The notes under the pieces: generated by a model | Database searches by the model: none | What the model was told of the DNA's origin: nothing | Seen by the model: only the letters and a program-made list of their open reading frames with translations | Translations under genes and position numbers: made by a program | DNA from: Roseofilum reptotaenium CS-1145 | GTDB taxonomy: Bacteria > Cyanobacteriota > Cyanobacteriia > Cyanobacteriales > Desertifilaceae | Length of the DNA stretch: 64,000 nucleotides | Assembly (NCBI RefSeq): GCF_028330985.1 | Contig: NZ_JAQMUE010000031.1 | Location: forward strand, 1-64,000 | Direction of reading: 5' to 3' | Shown here: positions 44,875 through 53,884 of the stretch, in pieces | How positions within the stretch are numbered: position 1 is the first letter of the stretch | Layout: each line of letters begins with the position of its first letter

Positions 44875-44990
44875 AAATCATCACTTTAAGTTTAGACCTC
44901 TTGCATAATTGTGCAGAAAATAAATTGCAATGGAGTAATCCTGCATTCTTACCCCTATTCCCTATTCCCTCACCTTCTGCAAGAAGTCTT

Positions 44991-45395
44991 TTAAAGAGTG
45001 GTAGAAATGGCTTGGACGGGACAAGCGACGATACATTGTTCACAAACGACACAGCGCGATCGCATAAAGGATAGCTTAAATGTCTCTGGATTGAGAGTGA
45101 GTGCTTGAGTCGGACAAACTCCAGTACACAGTCCACAATCAACACAGATTTCTTCATTAACGATAATCTCGCTGGTGGCTTGAGAGACTTGAATATTTTG
45201 CGATCGCATCCATTCAATCGCATCCTCGAGTTGATCGATGTCTCCAGAGAGTTCTACCACCAGCTTTCCCACTTGATTGGGAGCCACGTGAGCGCGAATA
45301 ATATTGGCAGCGACATTAAAATCCTTGGCCAAACGGTAGGTAACTGGCATTCGTACCCAACGCTGGGCAAACGTAAGGGTGACTCGTTTTTTCAC
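44991..45395 (-). CDS. NIL-domain ferredoxin with two [4Fe-4S] motifs
   Basis: A 134-residue protein. The N-terminal NIL domain (about 1-75; VGKLVVELSGDIDQLEDAIE) is a ligand-binding fold also seen in MetN transporters. It is followed by a bacterial 2x[4Fe-4S] ferredoxin: CVDCGLCTGVCP and CVVCEQCIVACP. Similar proteins are widespread in cyanobacteria and thought to be electron carriers. The GTG start (45393-45395) has GGGGGTAAA upstream. It lies near but outside the nif genes and on the opposite strand. It could support nitrogenase, but there is no direct evidence. Confidence 0.92.
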   Translation of the reverse strand: MKKRVTLTFAQRWVRMPVTYRLAKDFNVAANIIRAHVAPNQVGKLVVELSGDIDQLEDAIEWMRSQNIQVSQATSEIIVNEEICVDCGLCTGVCPTQALTLNPETFKLSFMRSRCVVCEQCIVACPVQAISTTL

Positions 45396-45477
45396 TGCTT
45401 TACCCCCTGATTTGGTAGAATTTGAGTGTTTATATCCGATAACAAATTTTTTTTAACTCTATCATTTCTAATCCCTT

Positions 45478-47076
45478 ATGGCGATCGCAATTGATTTTGG
45501 CACTTCTAACACGGTCATTAGCCGCTGGAATCCAGTGACTCAAACCCCGGAAATACTTAAAGTTCCTGGATATTCCCTACAACAGGCTCCCAATCCTCCC
45601 CTAATTCCCAGTCTCGTCTATGTGGAAAATGCCGAGTCGGAACAAGTGATTATTGGCCAGCCGGTGCGCGATCGCGGTTTAGATCTGGCTCAAGATACCC
45701 GATTCTTTAGCCACTTTAAGCGCGGGATTGGAACCCCCATTCAGGGATTTTTACCCCAACTTGATGGAGTGACGATTCAGTTTGAACAAGTGGGCACTTG
45801 GTTCCTCACTCATTTGTTCAATCAAATCAATCTGGAAGAGTCTTTGATTGTGACGGCACCAGTCGATAGTTTTGAAACCTATCGTCACTGGTTAGGGCAA
45901 GTTTGTCAAACTTGGTCGGTGGATAAAGTGAGAATGATTGATGAACCGACAGCAGCAGCCTTAGGCTATGGCGTGGGCGATCGCAATTTAATTTTAGTTG
46001 TAGACTTTGGCGGCGGTACATTAGATTTATCGTTGGTGCAACTAAATAGCAATGGAATTAAAAGTGAAGGAAAAGCGGCGAATCCTCTAGGATTTGTTCT
46101 CAAATGGGGGGCAAAATCGTTTGAGGAAAAATCAGGTCAACAGGTGAAAACTGCGCGAGTGATTGCTAAAGCAGGTTTGAATTTAGGGGGTTCAGATTTA
46201 GACCATTGGATTACCGATGAATTGATAGCCCAGTATGATTTAGTTCAATCTTTGTCTTTAACTCGATTGGCAGAAAAACTAAAAATTCAATTGTCTTCCC
46301 GTACCACAGCAACAGAAGTTTATTTTGACCGAAATTCTCTAGAGAGCTATGAGTTAAAACTCACTCGTAAACAGTTGCAATCGATTTTAGAAGACCGTAA
46401 ATTCTTTGATCAACTTGATACGATTATGGCTCAAGTGCTGCAACAAGCAACCCGTGAGGGGGTGAATAAATCCCAAATTGATTCGGTGTTATTGGTGGGT
46501 GGAACTTGTCAAATTCCGGCCGTACAAGGTTGGATTAAGGGCTATTTTGAGGAAAAACAGGTACGCTGTGATAAACCGTTTGAAGCGATCGCTGAAGGTG
46601 CGCTGCAATTGGTTCAGGGGGTTGAATTACAGGATTTTCTCTATCATAGTTATGGCATTCGCTATTGGAATCGACGCACGAAAAGTCATAGCTGGCATCC
46701 GATTATACCAGAAGGACAGCCCTATCCCATGTCTAAACCGATTGAGTTAATGTTAGGGGCTTCCGCAGAAAATCAACCTAAACTGGAGTTTGTTTTGGGA
46801 GAATTAGGGGCACAAACGGGAGGAACAGAGATCTATTTTGATGGCGATCGCCTGATTACCCGTATTTTGAGCGGCGATAAGCGCTCGGTAACACCATTAA
46901 ATGATACAGAAAATGCCCGTACTATTGCCAATTTGAATCCTCCCGGTATTCCTGGAAGTGACCGGATCAGAGTATTGTTTCAAGTCGATCGAGAGCGCTT
47001 TTTAAGAATTACGGTGGAAGATTTGCTCACCAATCAAACTTTGCTCAATAATCAAGTTGTGGTTCAATTAAGCTAG
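45478..47076 (+). CDS. Hsp70-family protein (DnaK-like)
   Basis: A 532-residue actin/Hsp70 ATPase. It begins MAIAIDFGTSNTVIS (phosphate 1), has FGGGTLDLSL (phosphate 2), VLLVGGTCQIPAVQ (adenosine motif) and DEPTAAALGYGVGD. The C-terminal substrate domain is short and unlike DnaK. Such divergent Hsp70 proteins in cyanobacteria are of unknown client range. It is transcribed on its own and divergent from the NIL-ferredoxin gene. Confidence 0.9.
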   Translation: MAIAIDFGTSNTVISRWNPVTQTPEILKVPGYSLQQAPNPPLIPSLVYVENAESEQVIIGQPVRDRGLDLAQDTRFFSHFKRGIGTPIQGFLPQLDGVTIQFEQVGTWFLTHLFNQINLEESLIVTAPVDSFETYRHWLGQVCQTWSVDKVRMIDEPTAAALGYGVGDRNLILVVDFGGGTLDLSLVQLNSNGIKSEGKAANPLGFVLKWGAKSFEEKSGQQVKTARVIAKAGLNLGGSDLDHWITDELIAQYDLVQSLSLTRLAEKLKIQLSSRTTATEVYFDRNSLESYELKLTRKQLQSILEDRKFFDQLDTIMAQVLQQATREGVNKSQIDSVLLVGGTCQIPAVQGWIKGYFEEKQVRCDKPFEAIAEGALQLVQGVELQDFLYHSYGIRYWNRRTKSHSWHPIIPEGQPYPMSKPIELMLGASAENQPKLEFVLGELGAQTGGTEIYFDGDRLITRILSGDKRSVTPLNDTENARTIANLNPPGIPGSDRIRVLFQVDRERFLRITVEDLLTNQTLLNNQVVVQLS

Positions 47077-47118
47077 ATTGGGTAATCGGTCATAGGTAAT
47101 AGAGGGAACTTCGATCTC

Positions 47119-47985
47119 ATGTCTTTGAATGCTTTTCCGGTTGGCGATCGCCAAAACATCAAACTGTTAGTCTTAGATATTGATGGAACGATCGCCGGGA
47201 TCTTGAACCAAGTCCGTCAACCGGTGATTGAAGCTATCGCCAACGTAAAAAAACAGGGAATTCCAGTAGCGGTGGCGACAGGACGCATGTTTTGCTCGGC
47301 TTTACGCTTTTACGAGGCGATCAGTGCGGATTTTCCTCTGATTTGCTACAATGGAGCCTTAATTCAAGACCCAGAAACGAATAAAGTTCACCGACATTTT
47401 CCTGTTTCTATTCCCTTAGCTGGGCAAATCCTCGACTTTTTAGAACAACCCCAATATCGGCATAAAATTACGATCCATTTCTATATTGATGATTGTTTAT
47501 ATGTCGAATATATGGGAGAAGATACCCACAAATATCTAGAGCGCACCTCAGTACCAGTTCAGGTGGTAGAAGACTTCAGAGAACTGCTGACGGTGGAACC
47601 GACCAAAATTTTAGCCCTGAGTGAGAATGTGGAGTTAATTGAGAAACTCTCGGCAGATTTATATGCCACATTTACTCAAGACCAACTACATTTTACCAAA
47701 TCTACACCCACATTTTTCGAGATCACCCATCCCTTAGCTAATAAGGGTTGTGCGGTACAATATTTAGCAGAAACCCTACTGGGATTGAAGGCTGAGAATG
47801 TGATGACGATTGGCGATAATTTTAATGATTTAGAAATGATTAAATATGCTGGAATTGGTGTTGCCATGGGAAATGCTCCTGCTCCAATTCAGAGGATTGC
47901 AGATTGGATTGCTCCCTCAATAGAAGAGGATGGTGTGGTTACAGCTTTAGCTCAAATCATGAATGGAGGTACCCTGATTGGATAA
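47119..47985 (+). CDS. Cof-type HAD-IIB family hydrolase
   Basis: A 288-residue HAD phosphatase. Motif I is LLVLDIDGTIAG (nucleophilic aspartates), motif II is VAVATGRM, motif III is the Lys in LANKGCAVQYL, and motif IV is MTIGDNFNDLEMIKYAG. The large C2b cap lies between motifs II and III. The family dephosphorylates sugar phosphates, FMN or PLP; the substrate here is unknown. It follows the Hsp70 gene by 42 bp and may be co-transcribed. Confidence 0.92.
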   Translation: MSLNAFPVGDRQNIKLLVLDIDGTIAGILNQVRQPVIEAIANVKKQGIPVAVATGRMFCSALRFYEAISADFPLICYNGALIQDPETNKVHRHFPVSIPLAGQILDFLEQPQYRHKITIHFYIDDCLYVEYMGEDTHKYLERTSVPVQVVEDFRELLTVEPTKILALSENVELIEKLSADLYATFTQDQLHFTKSTPTFFEITHPLANKGCAVQYLAETLLGLKAENVMTIGDNFNDLEMIKYAGIGVAMGNAPAPIQRIADWIAPSIEEDGVVTALAQIMNGGTLIG

Positions 47986-48087
47986 ATTCCGTTTTCTGAA
48001 TCAAGAGGGGCTAAAGCTCAACAGGTCATACTGTCATGGTTATGGGTGATGATGGCGATAGTGAGCTTTAGGATGATTGATAGTAGA

Positions 48088-48924
48088 CTAGGGCGCTAAA
48101 ACGGTTGAAGTTCGACTCTTCGATAAAAGGGGAGCATCAACAATCTGGTCGAGTCCCACTTGAGGATGAGTCAGGATACTCTTCCAATCGGTTGTTGCTT
48201 GAGCTTGTTCTTCGCTAGATGGGGTTTGGCGCAACTGAGCTAAAGCTACGAGCAAATCGTACCATACACCTGCTTGGGCATAGATTTTAGCGCGATCGCG
48301 ATCGGATTTTGCTTCCTCTAATTTAGCTCTCAAGGTGGCTTGTTCTTCGGTATTTGTGGCTACCTGAATCCAGCCCTGGGCATAGTCGCTAAAGGTATTA
48401 TTACAAACGAGCTGAACGGCCCACAAATAAATTTTTCCCGCCTCCAGTTTAGGGATCTCAGGATGTTCGCTCAGGGCAACCCCTAAGATTCCTGATTCTT
48501 GATTGAGGGATATAGGACTCTTGAATTCAGCTTTCAAAAATTGATCTTGATTGTGATCAGTGAGATTGGCTAAAGTTAAGCCAGATTGAGCTAATTTTTC
48601 CTGATCTAATTCTTGCAAAATTAGTATCCCTTGATCTGTGGTATGTTGAGGCAAATACACAAATAGAGTAGGGGAATCTTTGAGGGTACGGCCGATATTA
48701 AATTTAGGAATAATGGGTAAGAGTTGACCGCTTTTATCGGTAATACAGGGGCCACGGGTTCCACCGGCTTGACGGCGACTCGGTAATCCAATATCTTCTG
48801 GCAGTTGCAAATCTTCTAGGGCTAGACTGGGTAAAGGGAATACCGTCACGCCTAAAGCTAAAAGGGTAGCTAAAGTCCCTTGAAGACGAGGCCAGGAAAT
48901 GGAAGGCAACCAGGAAAATAGCAT
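48088..48924 (-). CDS. DUF928 family exported protein
   Basis: A 278-residue protein. ATG 48924 has GAGG 12 bases upstream and gives a signal peptide (hydrophobic to about 35, PLPSLA). The mature part shows DUF928 features: GGTRGPCITD near the N-terminus, TLFVYLPQH, and a helical C-terminus with KIYAQAGVWYDLLVALAQLR. DUF928 proteins are cyanobacterial, exported and of unknown function. The TTG-initiated longer form to 48954 was rejected. Confidence 0.86.
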   Translation of the reverse strand: MLFSWLPSISWPRLQGTLATLLALGVTVFPLPSLALEDLQLPEDIGLPSRRQAGGTRGPCITDKSGQLLPIIPKFNIGRTLKDSPTLFVYLPQHTTDQGILILQELDQEKLAQSGLTLANLTDHNQDQFLKAEFKSPISLNQESGILGVALSEHPEIPKLEAGKIYLWAVQLVCNNTFSDYAQGWIQVATNTEEQATLRAKLEEAKSDRDRAKIYAQAGVWYDLLVALAQLRQTPSSEEQAQATTDWKSILTHPQVGLDQIVDAPLLSKSRTSTVLAP

Positions 48925-49002
48925 AAACAATTGATCCTCATCAGAAAAAAACAATACGAAAAACCACTATCCCATCTCCTTTTAGTTTAACGTCAGTTTT
49001 GG

Positions 49003-49707
49003 TTAAGCGATCGCCATGGCTCGCTGTTGGAAGTCGTGAATATGGCTCCTTTGCCTGGCCCCTTGTTGGTTGGACTGCCAAAGCTCTCCCGTATTCACAT
49101 CTAGAGCTGTTAACCATCCTTGACCGCAGGCCCAAGTATCAATACAAATAGCGTGACCTAAATTAACCGGTTGACCATTTTTTTGGCTCGTATGACCGCA
49201 GATCATCACCTTACCGGACTGATGAGGACGAGGCGATTTAAACTTTTGCCAAAATAGATTTTCATAAGGTTGTTGATCGAGGGGAAGATCCGGATCGGCA
49301 GTTGCGTGGAGGAAGAAGCGATCTTTGGTTTCCCAATAGTTTAAGCAAGTTTGGGCTAAAAAGCGGTAGTGGCGATCGGGAATATTTGTGATGTTGATGG
49401 GTTTCCCATTCTCTTGAGTGCCATAGGAGGCAAGAGTTTCTGGAGTAATGCGATCTTGAGCAACCTTCTCTTCAGGAAGCGATCGCGCCAATAGGAACAT
49501 TAAATCATGATTTCCTCGAATCGGTACTAACTGACCCCGTTCGTGAAGCGCAATCAATCGATCTAACACCCCCTTCGTATCCGGGCCTTTATTCACGTAA
49601 TCGCCAAGAGTAACAATTACATCACTTTTCCGGAGATTCACCCCATTCAATAAGCTATCCAAAGCAGTAGAGCAGCCATGAATATCACCTATAGCTAAAA
49701 TTCTCAT
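49003..49707 (-). CDS. Metallophosphoesterase (Ser/Thr phosphatase-like)
   Basis: A 234-residue calcineurin-like phosphoesterase. Metal motifs: ILAIGDIHGCSTAL (DxH), VTLGDYVNKGPDT (GDxxxxG), PIRGNHDLMF (GNHD) and MICGHTSQ. This is close to the PrpA/Ap4A hydrolase-like protein phosphatases. The substrate is unknown. It lies upstream of the DUF928 gene on the same strand, with a 78-bp gap. Start ATG 49705-49707. Confidence 0.9.
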   Translation of the reverse strand: MRILAIGDIHGCSTALDSLLNGVNLRKSDVIVTLGDYVNKGPDTKGVLDRLIALHERGQLVPIRGNHDLMFLLARSLPEEKVAQDRITPETLASYGTQENGKPINITNIPDRHYRFLAQTCLNYWETKDRFFLHATADPDLPLDQQPYENLFWQKFKSPRPHQSGKVMICGHTSQKNGQPVNLGHAICIDTWACGQGWLTALDVNTGELWQSNQQGARQRSHIHDFQQRAMAIA

Positions 49708-49807
49708 ATCACAATTCCATGAGACAACAGGTTCAACTCAAGCACCTCTATATTTTATAACAAAAATTCTGAGTAATTTAGTCGTCAAGTGAGTTTATAA
49801 CCCAATC

Positions 49808-50677
49808 CTACTTTTCTGTATTTTTAGGGATAGGTAAGGTGGGCGAGCGATCGTAGGGCATCGGAATATACTGAACACTGGGTCGCCGATTGGTTGGTTG
49901 AGGATACAAATCCATTAAACCATAAATCTCTTTCGGTAACCCGGTCACTACAGGTAACCCCAAGGCTTTCGCTTCCTCTGGGGGAATGGGATAATCATGG
50001 GTGACTTTACCCGTGGTTAATTCTTCAATAATCCGATCTATGTTTTCAGGAGCGATCTTTTGCTGGGGAATATCATCTTCTAATAATTCGCGTACAAACC
50101 GTTTGACTTGTTGAATTGCTTTACGGGATAAATCCGCCATAATCAACGTTTGATCGTCAATTTCTCCTAAAGGTTTATCTTCTAAAACTTTGAGAATACT
50201 AGCAGCCGGGAAATTCCCCAGTTGCGGATCGACGGGGCCTAAAACTGCATTTTCATCCATAACAATTTCATCAGAAGCTAAGGCTAACATCGTTCCTCCA
50301 CTCATGGCGTAGTGGGGAATAAAAACCGTAACTTTGGCTTGATGGCGAATCAGGGCGCGGGCAATTTGTTCAGTGGCTAAAACTAAACCTCCTGGGGTGT
50401 GTAAAATTAAGTCAATGGGAACATCAGGAGGCGTTAACCGAATGGCTCGCAGAATTTGTTCTGAGTCTTCAATACTGATATAACGAGACAGGGGAACGCC
50501 GAGTAAATTAATCGATTCTTGACGGTGAATCAGCAAAATAACCCGACTGCCCCGTTGTTGTTCAAAGGCGGTTAGGGTTTGGATTCGCCTCCGGATAATT
50601 CGTCGTTGTTGCCAAGCCGGTTGTATGGAAATCAGTAGAAGGACAATGAGGATGATATCGAAGAAGGTAAAGGACAT
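49808..50677 (-). CDS. ClpP-fold membrane-bound serine protease (SDH family)
   Basis: A 289-residue protein with an N-terminal membrane helix (about 5-20) and a ClpP/crotonase fold. LILHTPGGLVLATEQIA lies near the oxyanion hole, the catalytic serine is in HYAMSGGTMLALASDE, and VLGPVDPQLG follows. It resembles the SDH_sah serine proteinase family and SppA-like membrane proteases. Likely role: membrane protein or signal-peptide quality control (inference). C-terminus Pro-rich. Confidence 0.87.
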   Translation of the reverse strand: MSFTFFDIILIVLLLISIQPAWQQRRIIRRRIQTLTAFEQQRGSRVILLIHRQESINLLGVPLSRYISIEDSEQILRAIRLTPPDVPIDLILHTPGGLVLATEQIARALIRHQAKVTVFIPHYAMSGGTMLALASDEIVMDENAVLGPVDPQLGNFPAASILKVLEDKPLGEIDDQTLIMADLSRKAIQQVKRFVRELLEDDIPQQKIAPENIDRIIEELTTGKVTHDYPIPPEEAKALGLPVVTGLPKEIYGLMDLYPQPTNRRPSVQYIPMPYDRSPTLPIPKNTEK

Positions 50678-50718
50678 AAATTAGTTAAAAATTAAAAATT
50701 AATGATGGTAAGATTCAG

Positions 50719-50982
50719 TTAAAATTGGGCGCGGACGGTGAAAGTGTAATCACCGCCCGGTTCTAATTGATAATCTCGTTGTTCTAAAAATCGCCCCAGG
50801 GGTTCTTGAATGAGAGCACGTCCTAGGGAGGGTTTAACGAGGAGTTGTCCATGGCGAAAGAGCCATTGAAATTCCCATTGATATTGATCGGCTAAGACTT
50901 CTCCTTCTAGTTTGCCTTGTTGCCAAGAGTGGCGCAATACGCGGACGTAAACGGTGGTTTCGGGTAGGCGCTGAGAACTCAT
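50719..50982 (-). CDS. DUF3146 family protein
   Basis: An 87-residue conserved cyanobacterial protein. Segments TTVYVRVLRHSWQQGKLEGE and YQWEFQWLFRHGQLLVKPSL match DUF3146. Predicted mostly beta, cytosolic. Function unknown. It lies 42 bp upstream of the ClpP-fold gene on the same strand. Confidence 0.85.
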   Translation of the reverse strand: MSSQRLPETTVYVRVLRHSWQQGKLEGEVLADQYQWEFQWLFRHGQLLVKPSLGRALIQEPLGRFLEQRDYQLEPGGDYTFTVRAQF

Positions 50983-51024
50983 ATCAATTCAACATTAAAA
51001 ATTTGATATTGCGATCGCTCTTCA

Positions 51025-51669
51025 CTATGCAGCAAACAGTCGGTTATTGTACAAGTTCATTGCTTTTTCTATCCCTTGTTTGAGGCTGATTTCCACGGCA
51101 TCGGTTGCTCCTGGAAGTACATCATTGATGATTTTGGCTTCTGATGGGGAAAATTTGCCTAAAACATGGGATACAGTGTCTTTGCTCCCGGTGTCTGGAG
51201 ATTTGGAGGAGCCGATCCCCACTCGCAGACGCGGGAAGTCTTGGGTTCCTAAGTGGGCGATCGCACTTTTCATGCCATTATGACCTCCAGCGGAACCGGA
51301 TAGGCGCAGCCGTATCCGTCCCACGGGTAGATCCATATCATCATAGACAATGAGGACTGAATTAGGCGGCAGTTTATACCAATCTATAACTGCGCGAATC
51401 GATTGCCCAGAGCGGTTCATATAGGTGGAAGGTTTGAGCAGGCGCAATTTCTGCCCGTTGGCAAAGGGCGCTTCAGCAAACCATCCGTGAAATTTTTTGT
51501 TGGCACTCCCGGAGGCATTCCAGCGCCGGGCTAATTCATCGATGATGTCAAAGCCGATGTTATGGCGAGTACCATCGTATTGAGTGCCTGGGTTGCCTAA
51601 ACCGACAATCAGTTGGGGGATCGCGAGAGCGGGTTGGGGTTTGGGATTTGGCGATCGCTCGCTATTCAT
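51025..51669 (-). CDS. pth: Peptidyl-tRNA hydrolase
   Basis: A 214-residue enzyme that recycles peptidyl-tRNA. It has LIVGLGNPGTQYDGTRHNIG with the catalytic histidine, STYMNRSGQSI, VYDDMDLPVGRIRLR and GGHNGMKSAIAHLG. An extra N-terminal tail of about 18 residues precedes the fold. Length is typical otherwise. It starts 9 bp after tatA and is likely in the same transcript. Confidence 0.96.
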   Translation of the reverse strand: MNSERSPNPKPQPALAIPQLIVGLGNPGTQYDGTRHNIGFDIIDELARRWNASGSANKKFHGWFAEAPFANGQKLRLLKPSTYMNRSGQSIRAVIDWYKLPPNSVLIVYDDMDLPVGRIRLRLSGSAGGHNGMKSAIAHLGTQDFPRLRVGIGSSKSPDTGSKDTVSHVLGKFSPSEAKIINDVLPGATDAVEISLKQGIEKAMNLYNNRLFAA

Positions 51670-51678
51670 GGTTCTTCG

Positions 51679-51972
51679 TTAGCTAGTTGAGGTAGAATTA
51701 TTACTTGCTGTTGACGTTTCTTGAGGTTCGCTTTCAGGGGTTTTGATCACTTCAACACTTGGTTGAATGCTCGGTTGCTCTTTTACCGAGGCTTCAATTT
51801 GGGCAGCTTCGCGCTTAAATTCCTGTTCAAATTCTTTCGAGGCTTGCTGGAAACTACGGATGGTTTTGGCGATCGCCTTGCCCATTTCCGGTAATTTCTT
51901 TGGCCCAAAGATCAACAGAGCCACAATCATGATCACAGCCATTTCCGGTAAACCAATGCCAAAAATATTCAT
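51679..51972 (-). CDS. tatA: Sec-independent translocase component TatA/TatE
   Basis: A 97-residue protein: MNIFGIGLPEMAVIMIVALL (membrane helix), then the hinge FGPKKLPEMGKAIAKTIRSF with the amphipathic helix, and a polar C-terminal tail. It forms the Tat pore for folded proteins in thylakoid and plasma membranes. ATG 51972 with AGAAGAGC upstream is preferred over a longer frame to 52038, which runs into a repeat. It lies just upstream of pth. Confidence 0.95.
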   Translation of the reverse strand: MNIFGIGLPEMAVIMIVALLIFGPKKLPEMGKAIAKTIRSFQQASKEFEQEFKREAAQIEASVKEQPSIQPSVEVIKTPESEPQETSTASNNSTSTS

Positions 51973-52000
51973 GCTCTTCTGTTCTCCTAAATTAACTCGC

Positions 52001-52046
52001 GTGAAAAACGGTTTTCCCGTTACCCTTCTGCTGCGCAAAGCGCTGT
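52001..52046. repeat. Second copy of the GTGAAAAACGGTTTTCCC repeat
   Basis: GTGAAAAACGGTTTTCCC, TACCCTTCTGC and GCAAAGCGCTGT match 3540-3592. Located between tatA and the psbH terminator. Confidence 0.6.
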
Positions 52047-52050
52047 AAAA

Positions 52051-52079
52051 AAACCCGGTTTATCGACTAAACCGAGTTT
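52051..52079 (-). terminator. Rho-independent terminator of psbH
   Basis: Read on the minus strand: AAACTCGGTTTA, loop GTCGA, TAAACCGGGTTT (one G-U pair) followed by seven T (52046-52053). It lies 59 nt past the psbH stop. Confidence 0.75.
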
Positions 52080-52137
52080 TCAGGAATCACTAAACGTTCT
52101 GAGTAAACGTTGGTTACTGTATTATGATTGCCGTATT

Positions 52138-52341
52138 CTACCGACCGAGAGTTGTCCAGTCTACGTCTAATCCTTCCAGAAGAAGAGATGAGTTGTAGAT
52201 TTGGAGAATAATCAGCAGAAAGACTAAAAAGAGTAGCATAAACACTCCCATGAGGGGGGTGGTTCCCCAGCCGGGGGCTACCTTACCATATTCCGAGTTC
52301 AAGGGTCTGAGGATCTCTCCTAAACGGGTACGTTGTGCCAT
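52138..52341 (-). CDS. psbH: Photosystem II protein PsbH
   Basis: A 67-residue single-span thylakoid protein of photosystem [21 protein letters not shown], then [20 protein letters not shown] and [17 protein letters not shown]. It stabilises PSII assembly and QB-site function. Length and sequence are standard. psbN lies divergently 156 bp away, the conserved cyanobacterial arrangement. A terminator follows. Confidence 0.98.
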   Translation of the reverse strand: MAQRTRLGEILRPLNSEYGKVAPGWGTTPLMGVFMLLFLVFLLIILQIYNSSLLLEGLDVDWTTLGR

Positions 52342-52497
52342 AGGTCTCCTATCTTCCGTTTCAATTTTCTGATTTTACACTGGTCTGGGTCTGGCAGAAC
52401 TGCAAATCCTGAAGGAATCTTGGTCGCCGCGATCGCCCCCAAATGTAAATTTTTGTAATACTATATTTAAGGATAGTATATCTTAGTTCAAAAACCT

Positions 52498-52629
52498 ATG
52501 GAAACTGCAACGGTTCTTAATATCGGCATTGTAGCAATTGTCTTGGCGTTAACCGGTGTTTCGTTATATACCTCGTTTGGGCCGCCCTCGGAAGCCCTAG
52601 ACGATCCCTTTGAAGATCATGAAGATTAG
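52498..52629 (+). CDS. psbN: PsbN protein
   Basis: A 43-residue protein: METATVLNIGIVAIVLALTG, VSLYTSFGPPS and an acidic tail ending EDHED. PsbN is a thylakoid protein needed for photosystem II repair and assembly, not a subunit. It is divergent from psbH, as in most cyanobacteria and chloroplasts. The full frame runs from ATG 52498 to TAG 52629. Confidence 0.95.
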   Translation: METATVLNIGIVAIVLALTGVSLYTSFGPPSEALDDPFEDHED

Positions 52630-52639
52630 GAATATATAG

Positions 52640-52752
52640 TTATGTAGCAGAAAAGGAGTTGGTTAGGACACTTAGGTGATGGTTTAAGGCACTCTAGCAA
52701 CAGGCACGAATCGCAATAGAAAATGTCCTAACTATCCCTTTCTCTGCTATAG
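52640..52752. mobile_element. Foldback repeat, full copy (113 bp)
   Basis: Starts TTATGTAGCAGAAAAGGAG, then TTGGTTAGGACACTTAGG, includes GGCACGAATCGCAATAG and ends TGTCCTAACTATCCC, TTTCTCTGCTATAG. It begins 10 bp after the psbN stop. Same family as 44597-44713. Confidence 0.8.
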
Positions 52753-53009
52753 AACCCATCTGAGATCTTGTTAACCAGATGCTTTGGTACAGTGGGAAGT
52801 GTTATCCCTGAGAGAAATCTTGGGGGTGTTCAGCGCCAACCAGGAGGTCATGTGACCACAACAGAATCATCTGTCTTATGGTGACCTCTTTCTGTCCCAT
52901 TTCGTTTTCTGGTGCTAAACTAGGCTTGTGTGAAATATGTATAAGCCCCTTGACTTAAAAGCACGATGGAGCTAGCTAGGGTTCAGGATTAGTAGAAGCT
53001 GAAGACGAA

Positions 53010-53082
<73 letters not shown>

Positions 53083-53154
53083 CCATTTGACTCACAATAA
53101 CCTATTGTAGCAAACTGGATTAGATAACGCAAGCTTTTTTTTGAATTAATTTTT

Positions 53155-53760
53155 ATGCCTTCTGGTGCTACCCACGATCGCATTACCCTGTGGAGTCTCC
53201 CCCTTGTGACTGGAGCGACTTTAGCGATCACCCGCAGTAGTGAGTTAACTCTATGGGTAGCGGGGGGATTTCTGTTTGGGGGATTGATGCTCAGTCCAGA
53301 TCTGGATTTGCGATCGCGCCCCTTTCGGCGTTGGGGATGGTTTCGCTGGCTGTGGATACCGTATCAAAAGAGCTTACATCATCGCTCGTTTATCTCCCAT
53401 GGTGTGCTGATTGGAACGGTGGTGCGGGTAATCTATTTGCTCTTTTGGATAGCTGTATTCGGATTCGCGATCGGGGCGATCGCCGTTCAATTCTCTGCTA
53501 TAGCTTGGGGTTGGACGGATTTAGGTGAATGGATCGGGAGGACTTTAAAAGAACATCGCTGGTCTGGATTAGCCCTATTTGTGGGATTAGAGCTAGGATC
53601 GATTAGCCATATTTTAGGCGATCATATCGGTTCTACTTACAAACGCTATCAAAAATATGGCTGGTCTGGCCTATGGAAAAAACGCCCCAGCCGTAAAAGT
53701 GCCCCCCGTCGTCGCTCCACCGCTCGTAAACCGACTAAGAGAAAACGGAGTAATAAATAA
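53155..53760 (+). CDS. DUF2227 putative metal-binding membrane protein
   Basis: A 201-residue protein that starts MPSGATHDRITLWSLPLV and has SPDLDLRSRPFRRWGWFRWL, a His-rich KSLHHRSFISHG and LGDHIGST; the D/H pattern suggests a metal-dependent hydrolase fold of the YdjM/DUF2227 type. There are three to four membrane segments. The C-terminus is very basic (KKRPSRKSAPRRRSTARKP). Function unknown. Confidence 0.86.
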   Translation: MPSGATHDRITLWSLPLVTGATLAITRSSELTLWVAGGFLFGGLMLSPDLDLRSRPFRRWGWFRWLWIPYQKSLHHRSFISHGVLIGTVVRVIYLLFWIAVFGFAIGAIAVQFSAIAWGWTDLGEWIGRTLKEHRWSGLALFVGLELGSISHILGDHIGSTYKRYQKYGWSGLWKKRPSRKSAPRRRSTARKPTKRKRSNK

Positions 53761-53848
53761 TGAGTCACCTCTGCGTCCAGAGTGTCCACATCTGTTCCAT
53801 TACAATACCTACCAAGTTTATCGTTTATGGTAGTTAGGAGTGGGTTTG

Positions 53849-53880
53849 CCCTATTCCCTATTCCCTATTCCCTATTCCCT
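53849..53880. repeat. Heptamer tandem repeat upstream of mazG
   Basis: Four or more units of CCCTATT in a row, ending 4 bp before the mazG start. Confidence 0.75.
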
Positions 53881-53884
53881 AAAC